DNA from: Janthinobacterium sp. SUN073
GTDB taxonomy: Bacteria > Pseudomonadota > Gammaproteobacteria > Burkholderiales > Burkholderiaceae_D
Assembly: GCF_030397665.1 (NCBI RefSeq)
Contig: NZ_JAPUBT010000007.1
Coordinates: 124,001 to 188,000, forward strand
Length of the DNA stretch: 64,000 bases
Direction of reading: 5' to 3'
Shown: positions 1-10,395 of the stretch, in pieces
Layout: every line of letters starts with the position of its first letter
Numbering within the stretch: position 1 is the stretch's first letter
Notes under the pieces: model-generated
Told to the model about the DNA's origin: nothing
What the model saw: only the letters and a program-made list of their open reading frames with translations
Database searches by the model: none
Position numbers and translations under genes: made by a program

Positions 1-2
1 TC

Positions 3-545
3 CTGCCGCCGGATAACCCTGACTACGGCCAGTCGCGCGTGGCATGGTTCCGCAAGGATGACGCCTTCGACGCGCACATACGCGCGCGTTTCGGCGCGCT
101 GATCGATGCCGCCATCGAGGGCGGCTTGCGCGCGTGGGACGCGACGCCGCACGGCGCGCTGGCGCGCCTCATCGTGCTCGATCAGTTGACGCGCAATGTC
201 TATCGGGGCACGCCGCGCGCCTTTGCCGGCGACGTCCAGGCGCTGGCGCTGGCCGTCGCCTTGACGCAGGCGGGGCAGGACCAGCAATTGCCACCGATGC
301 TGCGCGCCTTCGCCTACCTGCCGTTCGAACATGCGGAAGACCTGGCCATGCAGGCGCGCGCCGTCGAATTGTTCCAGCTGCTGTCGCAGGCGCAGCCCGG
401 CTTTGATGGCATGCTCGATTATGCGCAGCGGCACCAGGAAGTGATCGCCCGCTTTGGCCGCTTCCCGCACCGCAACGCCATTCTCGGCCGGTCTTCCACG
501 CCGGAAGAAGTGGAATTTTTGCGCCAGCCCGGTTCCAGCTTCTAG
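3..545 (+). CDS. DUF924 family protein, 5' end cut by window edge
   Basis: The reading frame is open from the first bases of the window to the stop, so the N-terminus lies outside. A GTG at 39 would give 168 residues, but the residues before it (PDNPDYGQSR) match the conserved start region of DUF924 proteins, so that GTG is internal. The protein is alpha-helical and soluble, with the family pattern LIVLDQLTRNVYRGTPRAF and a C-terminal RFGRFPHRNAILGR segment. DUF924 proteins have a TPR-like fold and no established function. The next gene starts 6 bases after the stop, which suggests co-transcription. Family assignment is firm; function is unknown. Confidence 0.85.
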   Translation: MPPDNPDYGQSRVAWFRKDDAFDAHIRARFGALIDAAIEGGLRAWDATPHGALARLIVLDQLTRNVYRGTPRAFAGDVQALALAVALTQAGQDQQLPPMLRAFAYLPFEHAEDLAMQARAVELFQLLSQAQPGFDGMLDYAQRHQEVIARFGRFPHRNAILGRSSTPEEVEFLRQPGSSF

Positions 546-551
546 GCAGCC

Positions 552-1379
552 ATGGACGTCACCCTGAATATCATCGGCGCCGGCCATGTGGGCCGCGTGC
601 TGGGCCGTCTGTTCGCCGGCGTGGACGGGATCGCGGTGCAGGACGTGCTGACGCGCTCGATCGCCTCGGCGCAGGCGGCCGTCGATTTCATGGGCGCCGG
701 CACGCCTGTCGCCAGCTATGCGGCCTTGCGGCGCGCCGATGTCACCCTGCTTGCCGTCTCCGACGACCAGATCGTCCCGGCCTGCGCGGCGCTGGTGGCC
801 GAGGGACGCCAGGCGGGCGCCATCGTGTTTCACTGCAGCGGCGCGCTGGCCTCGAACGTGCTGCTGGCGGCCACGCAGGCCGGGGCGTCGGTGGCCAGCG
901 CCCACCCGATCCGCAGCTTTGCCGACCCGCAGCAGGTGGCCGCCACCTTTGATGGCACGTTTTGCGGCGTCGAAGGCGATCCGCTGGCGCTGGCCTTCCT
1001 CACGCCGGCCTTGAATGCCATCGGCGCGCGCCCCGTGCCCATCGACCCGGCCGCCAAGACCCTGTATCACGCCGCTGCCGTGTTTGCCAGCAACTACCTG
1101 GTGACGGTGCTCGACGCCGCCCTGCGCGCCTACCAGGCAGCCGGCATTGCCGAGCCGGTGGCGCGCGAACTGGCCCAGCCTTTGGTGACGGAAGCGGTGG
1201 CCAATGTGTTTCGCCTGGGCGCCGCGCCCGCGCTGTCCGGCCCCATCGCACGCGGCGATGCAGCCACCGTGCAACGCCAGCAGCAGGCGGTGCAAAGCTG
1301 GGATGCCGCCACGGGGGAGTTGTACCGGGCGCTGGTGGCGCCCACGCAAGATCTGGCCAGGCGCAAGCGCGGGGGATGA
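552..1379 (+). CDS. Rossmann-like and DUF2520 domain protein
   Basis: 275 residues. The N-terminal part is a Rossmann dinucleotide-binding domain with GAGHVG at residues 9-14, then an HCSGAL segment and AHPIRSF around residue 125, as in the F420/NADP-oxidoreductase-like family. The C-terminal half, from about residue 130, is the helical DUF2520 domain resembling the dimerisation domain of 6-phosphogluconate or ketopantoate reductases. It is probably an NAD(P)-dependent dehydrogenase of unknown substrate. It follows the DUF924 gene by 6 bases, and the convergent diguanylate cyclase gene ends 2 bases beyond its stop. No signal peptide or membrane segment is seen. Family assignment is confident; the reaction is not known. 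Confidence 0.85.
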   Translation: MDVTLNIIGAGHVGRVLGRLFAGVDGIAVQDVLTRSIASAQAAVDFMGAGTPVASYAALRRADVTLLAVSDDQIVPACAALVAEGRQAGAIVFHCSGALASNVLLAATQAGASVASAHPIRSFADPQQVAATFDGTFCGVEGDPLALAFLTPALNAIGARPVPIDPAAKTLYHAAAVFASNYLVTVLDAALRAYQAAGIAEPVARELAQPLVTEAVANVFRLGAAPALSGPIARGDAATVQRQQQAVQSWDAATGELYRALVAPTQDLARRKRGG

Positions 1380-1380
1380 A

Positions 1381-2835
1381 TCAGGCGGCGTGCACGCCGT
1401 TACGGCCGTGATGCTTGGCCTGGTACAGGGCGCTGTCGGCGCGCGAAAAGAAGGCTGACTCGCTTTCGTCGGGCCGGTATTCGGCCACGCCCAGGCTGAT
1501 CGTCACGGGGAGCTGCGGCGCGGGCAGGCCGAAATCGTGCTGCTCGACGGCGGCGCGCAGGTTTTCCGCCACGTCCATCGCCTGCGCCAGGTTGCAGTTA
1601 TTCAGCAGCACCAGGTATTCCTCGCCGCCCCAGCGCGTGATGACGTCGCTTTCGCGCACGGTGGCGCGCGCCACGTCCGCCACGCCACGGATGACCTTGT
1701 CGCCCCACAGGTGGCCGTGGGTATCGTTGACGCGCTTGAAGAAATCGATGTCGAACAGGATGGCGGACATCGGTTGTTCGTTGCGTTTGGACAAGAGCAT
1801 GGCGCGCTGGAACAGCAATTCCAGCGATTGGCGGTTCAGCAAGCCCGTCAGCGCATCCGTCGAGGCGATGCGTTCGATGCGGCGCTGGTAGCGGTTCACC
1901 GTTAGCAAGGTCAGCAGCAGTACCAGCAGGGTGACGCCAAAGCTGATGGCCAGATTCAGGATGAACACGCCTTGCAGCGACTTGACTTCATCGCTGACAT
2001 TCTGCTCGACCACCAGGTACCAGCCCAGCTCGGGAATGAAACGCGAGTTGACGAGGATTTGCGCACGGCCCAGCTGGTACGACAGGTGCGTCGGTGCGCT
2101 CTGGTGGTTGATGATCTGGTCGGCAATGCTGCTCACGCCGGGCAAATTGCGAATGTTGCCGCGACCCTCGCGCATGGTCTTGCCCGCCAGTACCAGGGCG
2201 CCGGCGCCGTCGACAAAGTAGATGTTGCGGTGGAAGCGCGCCTGGTAGCGGTCGATGATGTGGCTCATGGTGTCCAGGGTCAGGCCGATGCCCGTGGCGC
2301 CGATGAACTGGCCATCGTAATCATAAACGCGGTGGTTGATGAAGATGGTCATGCTGTCGCGGTTGGCCATGTCCACGTCGACATTGGTCTCGTAATCGGT
2401 GCTGTCCATGGCGCGCACGCGGTAGTACCAGAGGTCGCGCGTCGCTTCCGGGCTGACGGATTTCAGCGTGCCTTCAGCATAATAATATTTGCTGCTCTTG
2501 TCCGAGACGAGAAAGCTGGTGATGGCGCCGTATTTCTTCTTGACCTCGGCCAGGTAGCGCACGATCTGCGCCGGGTTGCTTTCGCCAGCGAGTATCCAGT
2601 CACGCACGAAGGTGTCGTGCGCCATCAGCGAGGAGATGAAGACGGGGCGCAGCATGTCCTTCTGGATTTCCGAGTAAATGTTGTCGCCCGTCAGCGGCAA
2701 GGTCTGGTCGGCGATACCATGCTCGATGGCCTGGCGCGAGGCCAGGTAGCTGGCCAGGCTGGTCGCCATGAAGCCCGCCCCCAGGATCAGGGTCAGGAGG
2801 ATGAGCAGGCGGTACTTGATCGACAGAAGGCGCAT
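1381..2835 (-). CDS. membrane diguanylate cyclase with periplasmic Cache-type sensor
   Basis: 484 residues from the ATG at 2835. An in-frame extension to 3045 is possible but adds a non-conserved tail before the first membrane segment. Order: TM1 at about 8-28, periplasmic Cache-like sensor at about 40-280, TM2 at about 290-312, GGDEF domain at about 320-484. The active-site loop is GGEEY (403-407). An RxxD inhibitory site (RESD, 394-397) lies five residues before it, so product inhibition by cyclic di-GMP is expected. The enzyme should make cyclic di-GMP from two GTP at the inner membrane. There is no EAL domain. No good Shine-Dalgarno precedes the chosen ATG, so the start is moderately certain. 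The ligand cannot be read from sequence. Confidence 0.9.
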   Translation of the reverse strand: MRLLSIKYRLLILLTLILGAGFMATSLASYLASRQAIEHGIADQTLPLTGDNIYSEIQKDMLRPVFISSLMAHDTFVRDWILAGESNPAQIVRYLAEVKKKYGAITSFLVSDKSSKYYYAEGTLKSVSPEATRDLWYYRVRAMDSTDYETNVDVDMANRDSMTIFINHRVYDYDGQFIGATGIGLTLDTMSHIIDRYQARFHRNIYFVDGAGALVLAGKTMREGRGNIRNLPGVSSIADQIINHQSAPTHLSYQLGRAQILVNSRFIPELGWYLVVEQNVSDEVKSLQGVFILNLAISFGVTLLVLLLTLLTVNRYQRRIERIASTDALTGLLNRQSLELLFQRAMLLSKRNEQPMSAILFDIDFFKRVNDTHGHLWGDKVIRGVADVARATVRESDVITRWGGEEYLVLLNNCNLAQAMDVAENLRAAVEQHDFGLPAPQLPVTISLGVAEYRPDESESAFFSRADSALYQAKHHGRNGVHAA

Positions 2836-3101
2836 GGAGACGAGGAAGTGGCAGGCGGGAAGGCAATCTTTACGCAAGCCAAAAGTATGCAGCAGGCCGG
2901 GTATTGGCGCAATGATAACTGGCTTTATTGATAATTTACGCTGGTATCCGCGACAAGATAACCACGACTTACCAAATAAAAGTGCCGATTTGTCGACAAA
3001 GATGCAAATTAGCAATAAGATTTGACGATGGGAATCATTGCGCACCGCCCATGTCTTGCCGTCCGTTTCAGGCGCAGGACACCACGCGCGGGGAGTGTAG
3101 T

Positions 3102-3464
3102 ATGTTATTTTTAAAGAGTACGTCTGTCAGCAAGGCCTCCGGCATTTATGAAGTCGACATCGCCGCCAAACCACCGGGCAAGACTTTTGGCATTTTCCTC
3201 GCCACCGATCCCGATCATCCACCGCATGCCTTGCTGGGACAATTGAAGGTGCTCGGCTACGAGAACACCTATAGTTCTCCCTACCTGCACAAGGATGGGG
3301 GCAAGGTGCTGGATTTGCATTTCCAGAAGGATGGCACGGATATCTTCAAGGGCTGGAAAACCGAGGAGTGCACACTCAACCTGGCCGCCATCACGGCGCT
3401 GTTCGAGGAGCACGGCATCACCATCGCGCCAAGGGTTATGTCGATGGCCGAAGCCTACGCTTAA
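3102..3464 (+). CDS. hypothetical protein, 120 aa
   Basis: The ATG at 3102 is chosen because GGGGAG lies 7 bases upstream; the frame is open further upstream but that part is unconvincing. The protein is small and soluble, without signal peptide or membrane helix. It has a mixed beta-strand pattern (GIYEVDIAAKPPGKTFGIFL; YLHKDGGKVLDLHF) and ends in a helix. I do not recognise a family. It lies between the divergent diguanylate cyclase gene and a convergent gene whose stop is 7 bases downstream, so it is probably monocistronic. Coding status is supported by the ribosome binding site, codon use like its neighbours and lack of a better frame. Confidence 0.7.
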   Translation: MLFLKSTSVSKASGIYEVDIAAKPPGKTFGIFLATDPDHPPHALLGQLKVLGYENTYSSPYLHKDGGKVLDLHFQKDGTDIFKGWKTEECTLNLAAITALFEEHGITIAPRVMSMAEAYA

Positions 3465-3470
3465 TTTGCT

Positions 3471-4052
3471 TCAACCCGCCTCCACGCCAATGTGATACAG
3501 CGCCCACGGGCAACTGGCGAAACGCTCGGCCAGGGGCAGTGCCGCCACGGCCGCGATGCGGTCGGCATCATGGATCGCCCATAGCGGCCCCAGGCCGCCC
3601 AGCGCCATCGCCTGCCCGTCGAGGTGGGTGGCGACAATAAAACGCTGCGTGCGCGCCTGGGCCACGGTCAGCGCCGCCGCATAGCCATCCACGCCGCGCA
3701 GCAGCAGGCGCACATCATCTTCCTCCGGGGCGCCCGCCGCCTTCAAGACATCGACCAGCAGCGGCCCGCGCAGGGCATGCGCCTTGCCGTCGTATTCCAG
3801 GGTGGGGTGGATGGTGCGCGCCGGCAAGTTCGCCAGCGCCGCAAAGTCGAATGCCCGCGCCCGCTCAAAACTGATTTTCTGCTTGTGCATCATCTGGTCG
3901 CGCACGGCGTCGAACGGACCCCGGTTGGGTTTGGCTATGCTGCCCGTGATGGTCAGCAAGGCCGGACCGTGCAGGCCGGCGGGCGCCGCCCGGGCGATCG
4001 CGGGCAGGGCGGTGGCCGCCATGGCGGCGGCGAGAAACTGGCGTTTGTGCAT
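3471..4052 (-). CDS. exported molybdopterin-oxidoreductase-like protein, probably without Mo-ligand Cys
   Basis: 193 residues with an N-terminal signal peptide (MHKRQFLAAAMAATALPAIARA; basic start, hydrophobic core, Ala-x-Ala end). It lacks the twin arginine typical of cofactor-loaded exported enzymes. The mature part resembles the small sulfite-oxidase-fold family annotated as molybdopterin-dependent oxidoreductase (LRGPLLVDVLKAAGA; GGLGPLWAIHD). The only cysteine is near the C-terminus (FASCPWAL). The central cysteine that ligands molybdenum in true sulfite oxidases is therefore not visible, and the protein may be a non-catalytic relative. It may act in the periplasm. Family call is moderately sure; activity is doubtful. 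Confidence 0.7.
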   Translation of the reverse strand: MHKRQFLAAAMAATALPAIARAAPAGLHGPALLTITGSIAKPNRGPFDAVRDQMMHKQKISFERARAFDFAALANLPARTIHPTLEYDGKAHALRGPLLVDVLKAAGAPEEDDVRLLLRGVDGYAAALTVAQARTQRFIVATHLDGQAMALGGLGPLWAIHDADRIAAVAALPLAERFASCPWALYHIGVEAG

Positions 4053-4277
4053 GCACCTCTCCTGTTTGTCTGAAATTCAAATTTCTCTTAAGTCTATCTT
4101 AAGTTCGCTCAACGGTGCGCATTTTATGGTTATTGTCAGTTTGAAATGTCTGCTTACATCTTGTCACAGTTCTTACGGAATGGAGAAAGACGTAGCTTTT
4201 TTCGGCTGTTATTGTGTAGTCATCGCACTTCGCTGAACTGCGAATCCAGGCACCATTCACTAATTGAAAGAGAGAAC

Positions 4278-4859
4278 ATGATGAAGAAGAAAATCCTGTT
4301 TGCAATGATCGCTACGACTACTGCACTGACCGGCATGAGCGCCGCGCACGCCGAAGGCGCCTATGTGGGTGCCGGCGTCACGGGCAACCGTTATAGCTTC
4401 GATATTCCTGGCGCCACCAGCGCCGATAATCACAGCGGCTACAAGGCGGGCGCCAAGGTTTTCGCCGGTTACGATTTCGATAAAACCTGGGCGGTCGAGG
4501 GCGGTTACGCCGATTTCGGCAGCAAGGATTACAGCTATGTCACCAGCACCGGCAACGGTTCCGTGAAAAGCGATTCGCACGGCTACTACCTGGCCGGCAA
4601 GGCCAGCATGCCGGTGAGCGATAAAGTCGGCGTGTTCGGCAAGCTCGGTGTGGCCAAGGTCAAGAATAGCTTGAGCGGCACGGGCCTGTCGACCGGCATC
4701 AGCGGCAACGACAAGACGGGCGTGTACGCTTCCGTAGGTGCCCAGTACGCGATCAACGAGAAAGTCTCGCTGACGGCGGAAGTGGAACACTTCGGCAAGA
4801 GCGCCGACCAGGGCCGCAAGGCTACCGGCCTGGCCCTAGGCGCGCGCTACAACTTCTAA
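4278..4859 (+). CDS. OmpA-like outer-membrane beta-barrel protein
   Basis: 193 residues starting from the first of two adjacent ATG codons (4278 and 4281), preceded by GAAAGAGAG. A signal peptide (MKKKILFAMIATTTALTGMSAAHA) is cut before EGAYVGAGV. The mature protein alternates amphipathic strands (YKAGAKVFAGYDFDKTWAVEGGYADFG) and ends in YNF, with the C-terminal aromatic residue needed for BAM-dependent insertion. This fits an eight-stranded OmpA-type barrel without a peptidoglycan-binding domain. It is monocistronic, with a 225-base leader region and a strong terminator right after the stop. The precise role is unknown; it may be a structural porin-like protein. Confidence 0.85.
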   Translation: MMKKKILFAMIATTTALTGMSAAHAEGAYVGAGVTGNRYSFDIPGATSADNHSGYKAGAKVFAGYDFDKTWAVEGGYADFGSKDYSYVTSTGNGSVKSDSHGYYLAGKASMPVSDKVGVFGKLGVAKVKNSLSGTGLSTGISGNDKTGVYASVGAQYAINEKVSLTAEVEHFGKSADQGRKATGLALGARYNF

Positions 4860-4880
4860 TGGTTTAGAAGTTTGCTGAAA

Positions 4881-4914
4881 AAAAAGGCAGTTACCGCGAG
4901 GTAACTGCCTTTTT
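4881..4914. terminator. bidirectional Rho-independent terminator
   Basis: A 15-base arm (A5 GGCAGTTACC) pairs with its complement around a GCGA loop, with A-run and T-run on opposite sides. It lies between the convergent OmpA-like gene and ettA and can serve both. Confidence 0.92.
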
Positions 4915-4931
4915 GCATTGCTGCACCCGAT

Positions 4932-6602
<1,671 letters not shown>

Positions 6603-6689
6603 TAGAAATCTCGGGTGATATACAAAGACGGACAGGATACGGTAAACGCCCGCTTCCGGCCAGCGCTGTACGCTGCCGGAGCGGGTCGG

Positions 6690-7574
6690 TCAGGCTGCCA
6701 GGCGCGCGCGGCGGCTGCTCCACAGCCCTTCGGCCGCGTACAGGGCCAGCGCCGTCCAGATGACGAGGAAGCCCAGCATGCGTTCGGGCGTGAACGATTC
6801 GTGGAAGACCCACACGCCGATCAGCAACTGGCCTGTGGGGGCGATGTATTGTAATAAGCCCAGCACGGCCAGCGGCAGGCGGCGCGCGCCGGCGGCAAAC
6901 AGCAGCAGGGGGATGGCCGTGATGGGGCCGGACGCCAGCAGCAGCGCGCGCGTGGCGGTGGAATCTGTATTGACGAAGCCGCTCTGGCCGTGCCAGGCCA
7001 GCCACAGCATGTAGGCCAGCGCCAGGGGAAACAAAATCAAGGTTTCGAATGACAGGCCTTCCAGCGCACCGAGCGCGGCCGTCTTGCGCAGCAAACCATA
7101 GCCGCCGAAGGTGGCCGCCAGCAGCAGGGCGATCCACGGCACTTGCCCCGCCTGCCAGGTGAGCCAGGCCACGCCGCAGGCGGCCAGGCCGATGGCCAGC
7201 CACTGCAGGCGGCGCAAGCGCTCGTGCAGCAGCATAAAGCCCAGCATGACATTGATCAGGGGCGTAATGAAGTAGCCGAGGCTGGCGTCGACCACATGGC
7301 CATTGTTGACGGCCCAGATATAGATGAACCAGTTGGCGGACAGCAAAAACGCACTGGCGACGAAGCCGGCCACGACCCTGGGCTGCGCTTTCAGGCTGCC
7401 CAGCCAGCTCCACTGGCGGCGCACGGTCAGCACGATGCCTAGAAACAACAGAGACCAGACCATGCGGTGCGCCAGGATTTCCTGTGGTGCGATCTCGCCG
7501 ATGGCATGGAAATACAGGGGAAACAGGCCCCAGCACAGGAAGGCGAGGGAGGCGTACAACATGCCTGGATTCAT
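6690..7574 (-). CDS. rarD: RarD-type EamA family transporter
   Basis: 294 residues with about ten hydrophobic helices in two EamA repeats. It carries RarD hallmarks: an N-terminal GMLYASLAFLCWGLFPLYF, AHRMVWSLLF near residue 35-45, ANWFIYIWAVNNGHVVDASLGYFI at about 80-105, and LQYIAPTGQLLIGVWVFHE near 240. RarD was first linked to chloramphenicol sensitivity; members are inner-membrane metabolite or drug exporters with poorly defined substrates. It starts at ATG 7574. It may be co-transcribed with ettA, which starts 87 bases downstream with no evident terminator between them. Confidence 0.9.
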   Translation of the reverse strand: MNPGMLYASLAFLCWGLFPLYFHAIGEIAPQEILAHRMVWSLLFLGIVLTVRRQWSWLGSLKAQPRVVAGFVASAFLLSANWFIYIWAVNNGHVVDASLGYFITPLINVMLGFMLLHERLRRLQWLAIGLAACGVAWLTWQAGQVPWIALLLAATFGGYGLLRKTAALGALEGLSFETLILFPLALAYMLWLAWHGQSGFVNTDSTATRALLLASGPITAIPLLLFAAGARRLPLAVLGLLQYIAPTGQLLIGVWVFHESFTPERMLGFLVIWTALALYAAEGLWSSRRARLAA

Positions 7575-7812
7575 GATGGGGCTCGCTGGAGAGTAGACAG
7601 TCTGTCATTATGGCTGAAAACATCGGGGGCTGCCCGGCGCCGCTGGCGAGGCGTAGAATGGCAACAAATCAATGGCCGCAAGCCCGCGCAGCAAGGCGGA
7701 GCGGTACAAAACCACGACTTTGGGGCAGCTGCGGAACCATGCAAAAATACTCTTGCTATTTGCTAATACCTATCATATTGTGCGATGCAACAAAACAAAA
7801 ACGGGTGCAATC

Positions 7813-9690
7813 TTGACGTCGGAACACAAAAAAAGCGGCCTGGTCGGCTTGACACTGGCTGCCGTCGGCATCGTCTATGGCGATATCGGCACCAGTCCGC
7901 TATACACCCTCAAAACGGTATTCGACCCGGCCCACGGCCTGTCTGTCACGCATAACAACCTGCTGGGCATCGTCTCGTTGATCTTCTGGGGCCTGACCCT
8001 GATCGTCTCGCTCAAGTACGTGACCCTGGTGCTGCGTGCCGACAACCGCGGCGAGGGCGGCATCATGGCCCTGATGGCGCTGGTGCTGTCGTCCGTCAGC
8101 AAGTCGTCGCGCTGGCATGTGCCGCTGATGGTGATCGGCGTGTTTGGCGCCACCCTGTTCTATGGCGACAGCGTGATCACGCCGGCCATTTCGGTGCTGT
8201 CGGCGATCGAAGGCCTGGAAGTGGCCACGCCTGCCTTCAGTCCGTATGTGGTGTGGCTGACGATCGCCGTGCTGGTGGCGCTGTATTCGGTGCAGTCGCA
8301 CGGTACGGCCGGCATCGGCCGCTTCTTCGCTCCCATCATGCTGATATGGTTTGTCGCGCTCGCCTTTATGGGCGTGGTCAATATCATCAAGTCGCCAGGC
8401 ATCCTGGCCGCCGTCAATCCCCTGCATGCGGTGGCTTTCCTGCTGGACAATGGCCGCATCGCCTTCCTGTCGCTGGGCGCCGTGGTGCTGGCACTGACGG
8501 GCGCCGAGGCGCTGTACGCCGACATGGGCCACTTCGGCAAGAAGCCGATCCGCATGGCCTGGTTCCTGATCGCCTTTCCCGCGCTGGCGCTGAACTACCT
8601 GGGCCAGGGCGGCTTGCTGCTGGCGCACCCGGAAGCCATTTCCAATCCGTTCTACCAGCAGCTGGGCGCCTGGAGCGTGTATCCGCTGGTGATTTTGTCG
8701 ACCATGGCCACCGTCATCGCTTCGCAGGCGACCATTTCCGGCACCTTCTCGATGACCAAGCAAGCCATCGCGCTGGGCTTCTTGCCGCGCATGCGCGTGC
8801 GCCACACGTCGGAAAGCGAAATCGGCCAGATTTACATTCCTGCCGTCAACTGGCTGCAGCTGGCCGTCGTGCTGATGGCCGTCGTCGGTTTTGGCTCGTC
8901 GGAAAAGCTGGCCGCCGCCTACGGCATCGCCGTCACCGCCACCATGCTGGCCACCACGATCCTGACCTTCTTCGTCATCCGCTACCGCTGGAAGATGAAT
9001 TTGCTGCTGTGCTGGGCCGCCACGGGCTTCTTCCTGATCATCGATGTGAACCTGTTCGCGGCCAGTTCCCTGAAACTGTTCCACGGCGGCTGGTTCCCGC
9101 TGTTGCTGGGCGCCGTCCTGTTCATCATCATGCTGACCTGGAAACGGGGCCGCCAGCTGGTGTTCCAGAACCTGGAAAAGCACGCCATCCCGCTCAACGA
9201 ATTCCTCTCGTCGCTGTTCATCGCGCCGCCGCTGCGCGTGCCCGGCACCGCCATCTTCCTGCGCGGTGAAACGGATGGCGTGCCGCATGCGCTGCTGCAT
9301 AACTTGCTGCATAACAAGGTGCTGCATGAGCGCGTCATTTTCCTCACTGTCTTCATGCATGAAGAGCCGTGGGTGTTGCCATCCGAGCGCGTGCGCGTGG
9401 TGGAGCTGGGCCACCAGTGCTACCAGGTGAATGTGCATTACGGCTTCAAGGATGAACCGGATATTCCGGCTGCGCTGGCGCAATGCGCCGAGCAGGGAAT
9501 GGATTTTGAGATGATGGAAACGTCGTTCTTCATCGCGCGCCAGACCATCATCTCGACGCCGGGTGCTGGCATGATGCCGTGGCGCGAGCACCTGTTCGTC
9601 ACCATGTCGCGCAATGCGCGCACGGCGGCCGACTACTATCAGATCCCCAGCAACCGGGTGATCGAACTGGGCACGCAGGTGGAAATCTAG
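7813..9690 (+). CDS. kup: potassium uptake protein Kup
   Basis: About 625 residues if translation starts at TTG 7813 (LTSEHKKSGLVGLTLAAVG), the standard Kup length. An upstream ATG at 7672 in the same frame would add 47 residues with no Kup similarity. The weak ribosome binding site (GGTG) and TTG codon make the exact start uncertain. The protein has the N-terminal VYGDIGTSPLYT signature, about twelve membrane helices up to residue 450, and a cytoplasmic C-terminal domain. Kup is a K+/H+ symporter of the inner membrane. It is monocistronic with about 240 bases of upstream intergenic DNA. Confidence 0.93.
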   Translation: MTSEHKKSGLVGLTLAAVGIVYGDIGTSPLYTLKTVFDPAHGLSVTHNNLLGIVSLIFWGLTLIVSLKYVTLVLRADNRGEGGIMALMALVLSSVSKSSRWHVPLMVIGVFGATLFYGDSVITPAISVLSAIEGLEVATPAFSPYVVWLTIAVLVALYSVQSHGTAGIGRFFAPIMLIWFVALAFMGVVNIIKSPGILAAVNPLHAVAFLLDNGRIAFLSLGAVVLALTGAEALYADMGHFGKKPIRMAWFLIAFPALALNYLGQGGLLLAHPEAISNPFYQQLGAWSVYPLVILSTMATVIASQATISGTFSMTKQAIALGFLPRMRVRHTSESEIGQIYIPAVNWLQLAVVLMAVVGFGSSEKLAAAYGIAVTATMLATTILTFFVIRYRWKMNLLLCWAATGFFLIIDVNLFAASSLKLFHGGWFPLLLGAVLFIIMLTWKRGRQLVFQNLEKHAIPLNEFLSSLFIAPPLRVPGTAIFLRGETDGVPHALLHNLLHNKVLHERVIFLTVFMHEEPWVLPSERVRVVELGHQCYQVNVHYGFKDEPDIPAALAQCAEQGMDFEMMETSFFIARQTIISTPGAGMMPWREHLFVTMSRNARTAADYYQIPSNRVIELGTQVEI

Positions 9691-9857
9691 GCCCGACGGC
9701 GCGGCGGAATGGATATTTTGTTAATGTTGTATTGACGCACAATCTTCCGCCGTGCTTACGTCTGCTTACAAATGAGGCTGGCGACACCTGTTAAACTGCT
9801 GCTCGCACCGGTCCGCACCGTACGGATCGAGCCACACTCAATATTTAAAGGGAAACC

Positions 9858-10322
9858 ATGAAATCGGTATTTAAAATGATCGCCACGATTGCCTGTGCCG
9901 TGGCTCTGACCGCCTGCGGCGCCGCCGCAAACACGGAAAAGCCGGTCGTGCTCGATCCGAATACGCAGGTGAAAGAACTGACCATTACCGATGTGGTGGT
10001 CGGCACCGGCACGGCGGCGGCGGCGGGCGATACCCTGAGCGTGCTTTACACAGGCTGGCTGTACGACGCTAGCAAGCCGGGCAACAAGGGCACGCAGTTC
10101 GATACGAACCAGGCTGGCGCCAGCTACGATTTCCCTCTGGGTATCGGCCACGTCATCCTGGGCTGGGACCGCGGCCTGGTCGGCATGCAGGTGGGCGGCA
10201 CCCGCACCCTGGCCATTCCGTATGACCTCGGTTATGGCAAGGCGGGCAGCCCGCCGAAGATTCCCGGCTATGCCGGCTTGCTGTTTGAAGTCAAGCTGAT
10301 CGGCGTGGAGAAAAAGAAGTAG
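9858..10322 (+). CDS. FKBP-type peptidyl-prolyl isomerase, lipoprotein
   Basis: 154 residues. The signal peptide ends in lipobox LTAC with the lipidated cysteine at residue 20; the next residues are Gly-Ala, not Asp, so outer-membrane sorting is likely. From about residue 45 there is one FKBP domain with the expected pattern VLYTGWLYDASKPGNKGTQFDTN, FPLGIGHVILGWDRGLVGMQVGG and PYDLGYG, ending in LLFEVKLIGVE. It should catalyse prolyl cis-trans isomerisation and assist folding in the periplasm. AAAGGGAAACC precedes the ATG. It is monocistronic, followed by a terminator. Confidence 0.92.
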   Translation: MKSVFKMIATIACAVALTACGAAANTEKPVVLDPNTQVKELTITDVVVGTGTAAAAGDTLSVLYTGWLYDASKPGNKGTQFDTNQAGASYDFPLGIGHVILGWDRGLVGMQVGGTRTLAIPYDLGYGKAGSPPKIPGYAGLLFEVKLIGVEKKK

Positions 10323-10345
10323 GCACGCGCAGGGCAGCCAGTACC

Positions 10346-10374
10346 AGGGGCGATTCCACGGAATCGCCCTTTTT
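10346..10374 (+). terminator. Rho-independent terminator after FKBP gene
   Basis: GGGCGATTC (10348-10356) pairs with GAATCGCCC (10361-10369) around a four-base loop, followed by a run of T. It lies between two convergent genes. Confidence 0.85.
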
Positions 10375-10395
10375 GCTTTGCGGGCCCTGTCTGCG

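Noticed and set aside
7672..7812. Upstream extension of kup from an ATG
   Set aside because: No Kup similarity in the added 47 residues and no good ribosome binding site; TTG 7813 gives the family length.
7900..9591. 563-codon frame opposite kup
   Set aside because: Shadow of Kup with His/Gln-rich composition and no domain.
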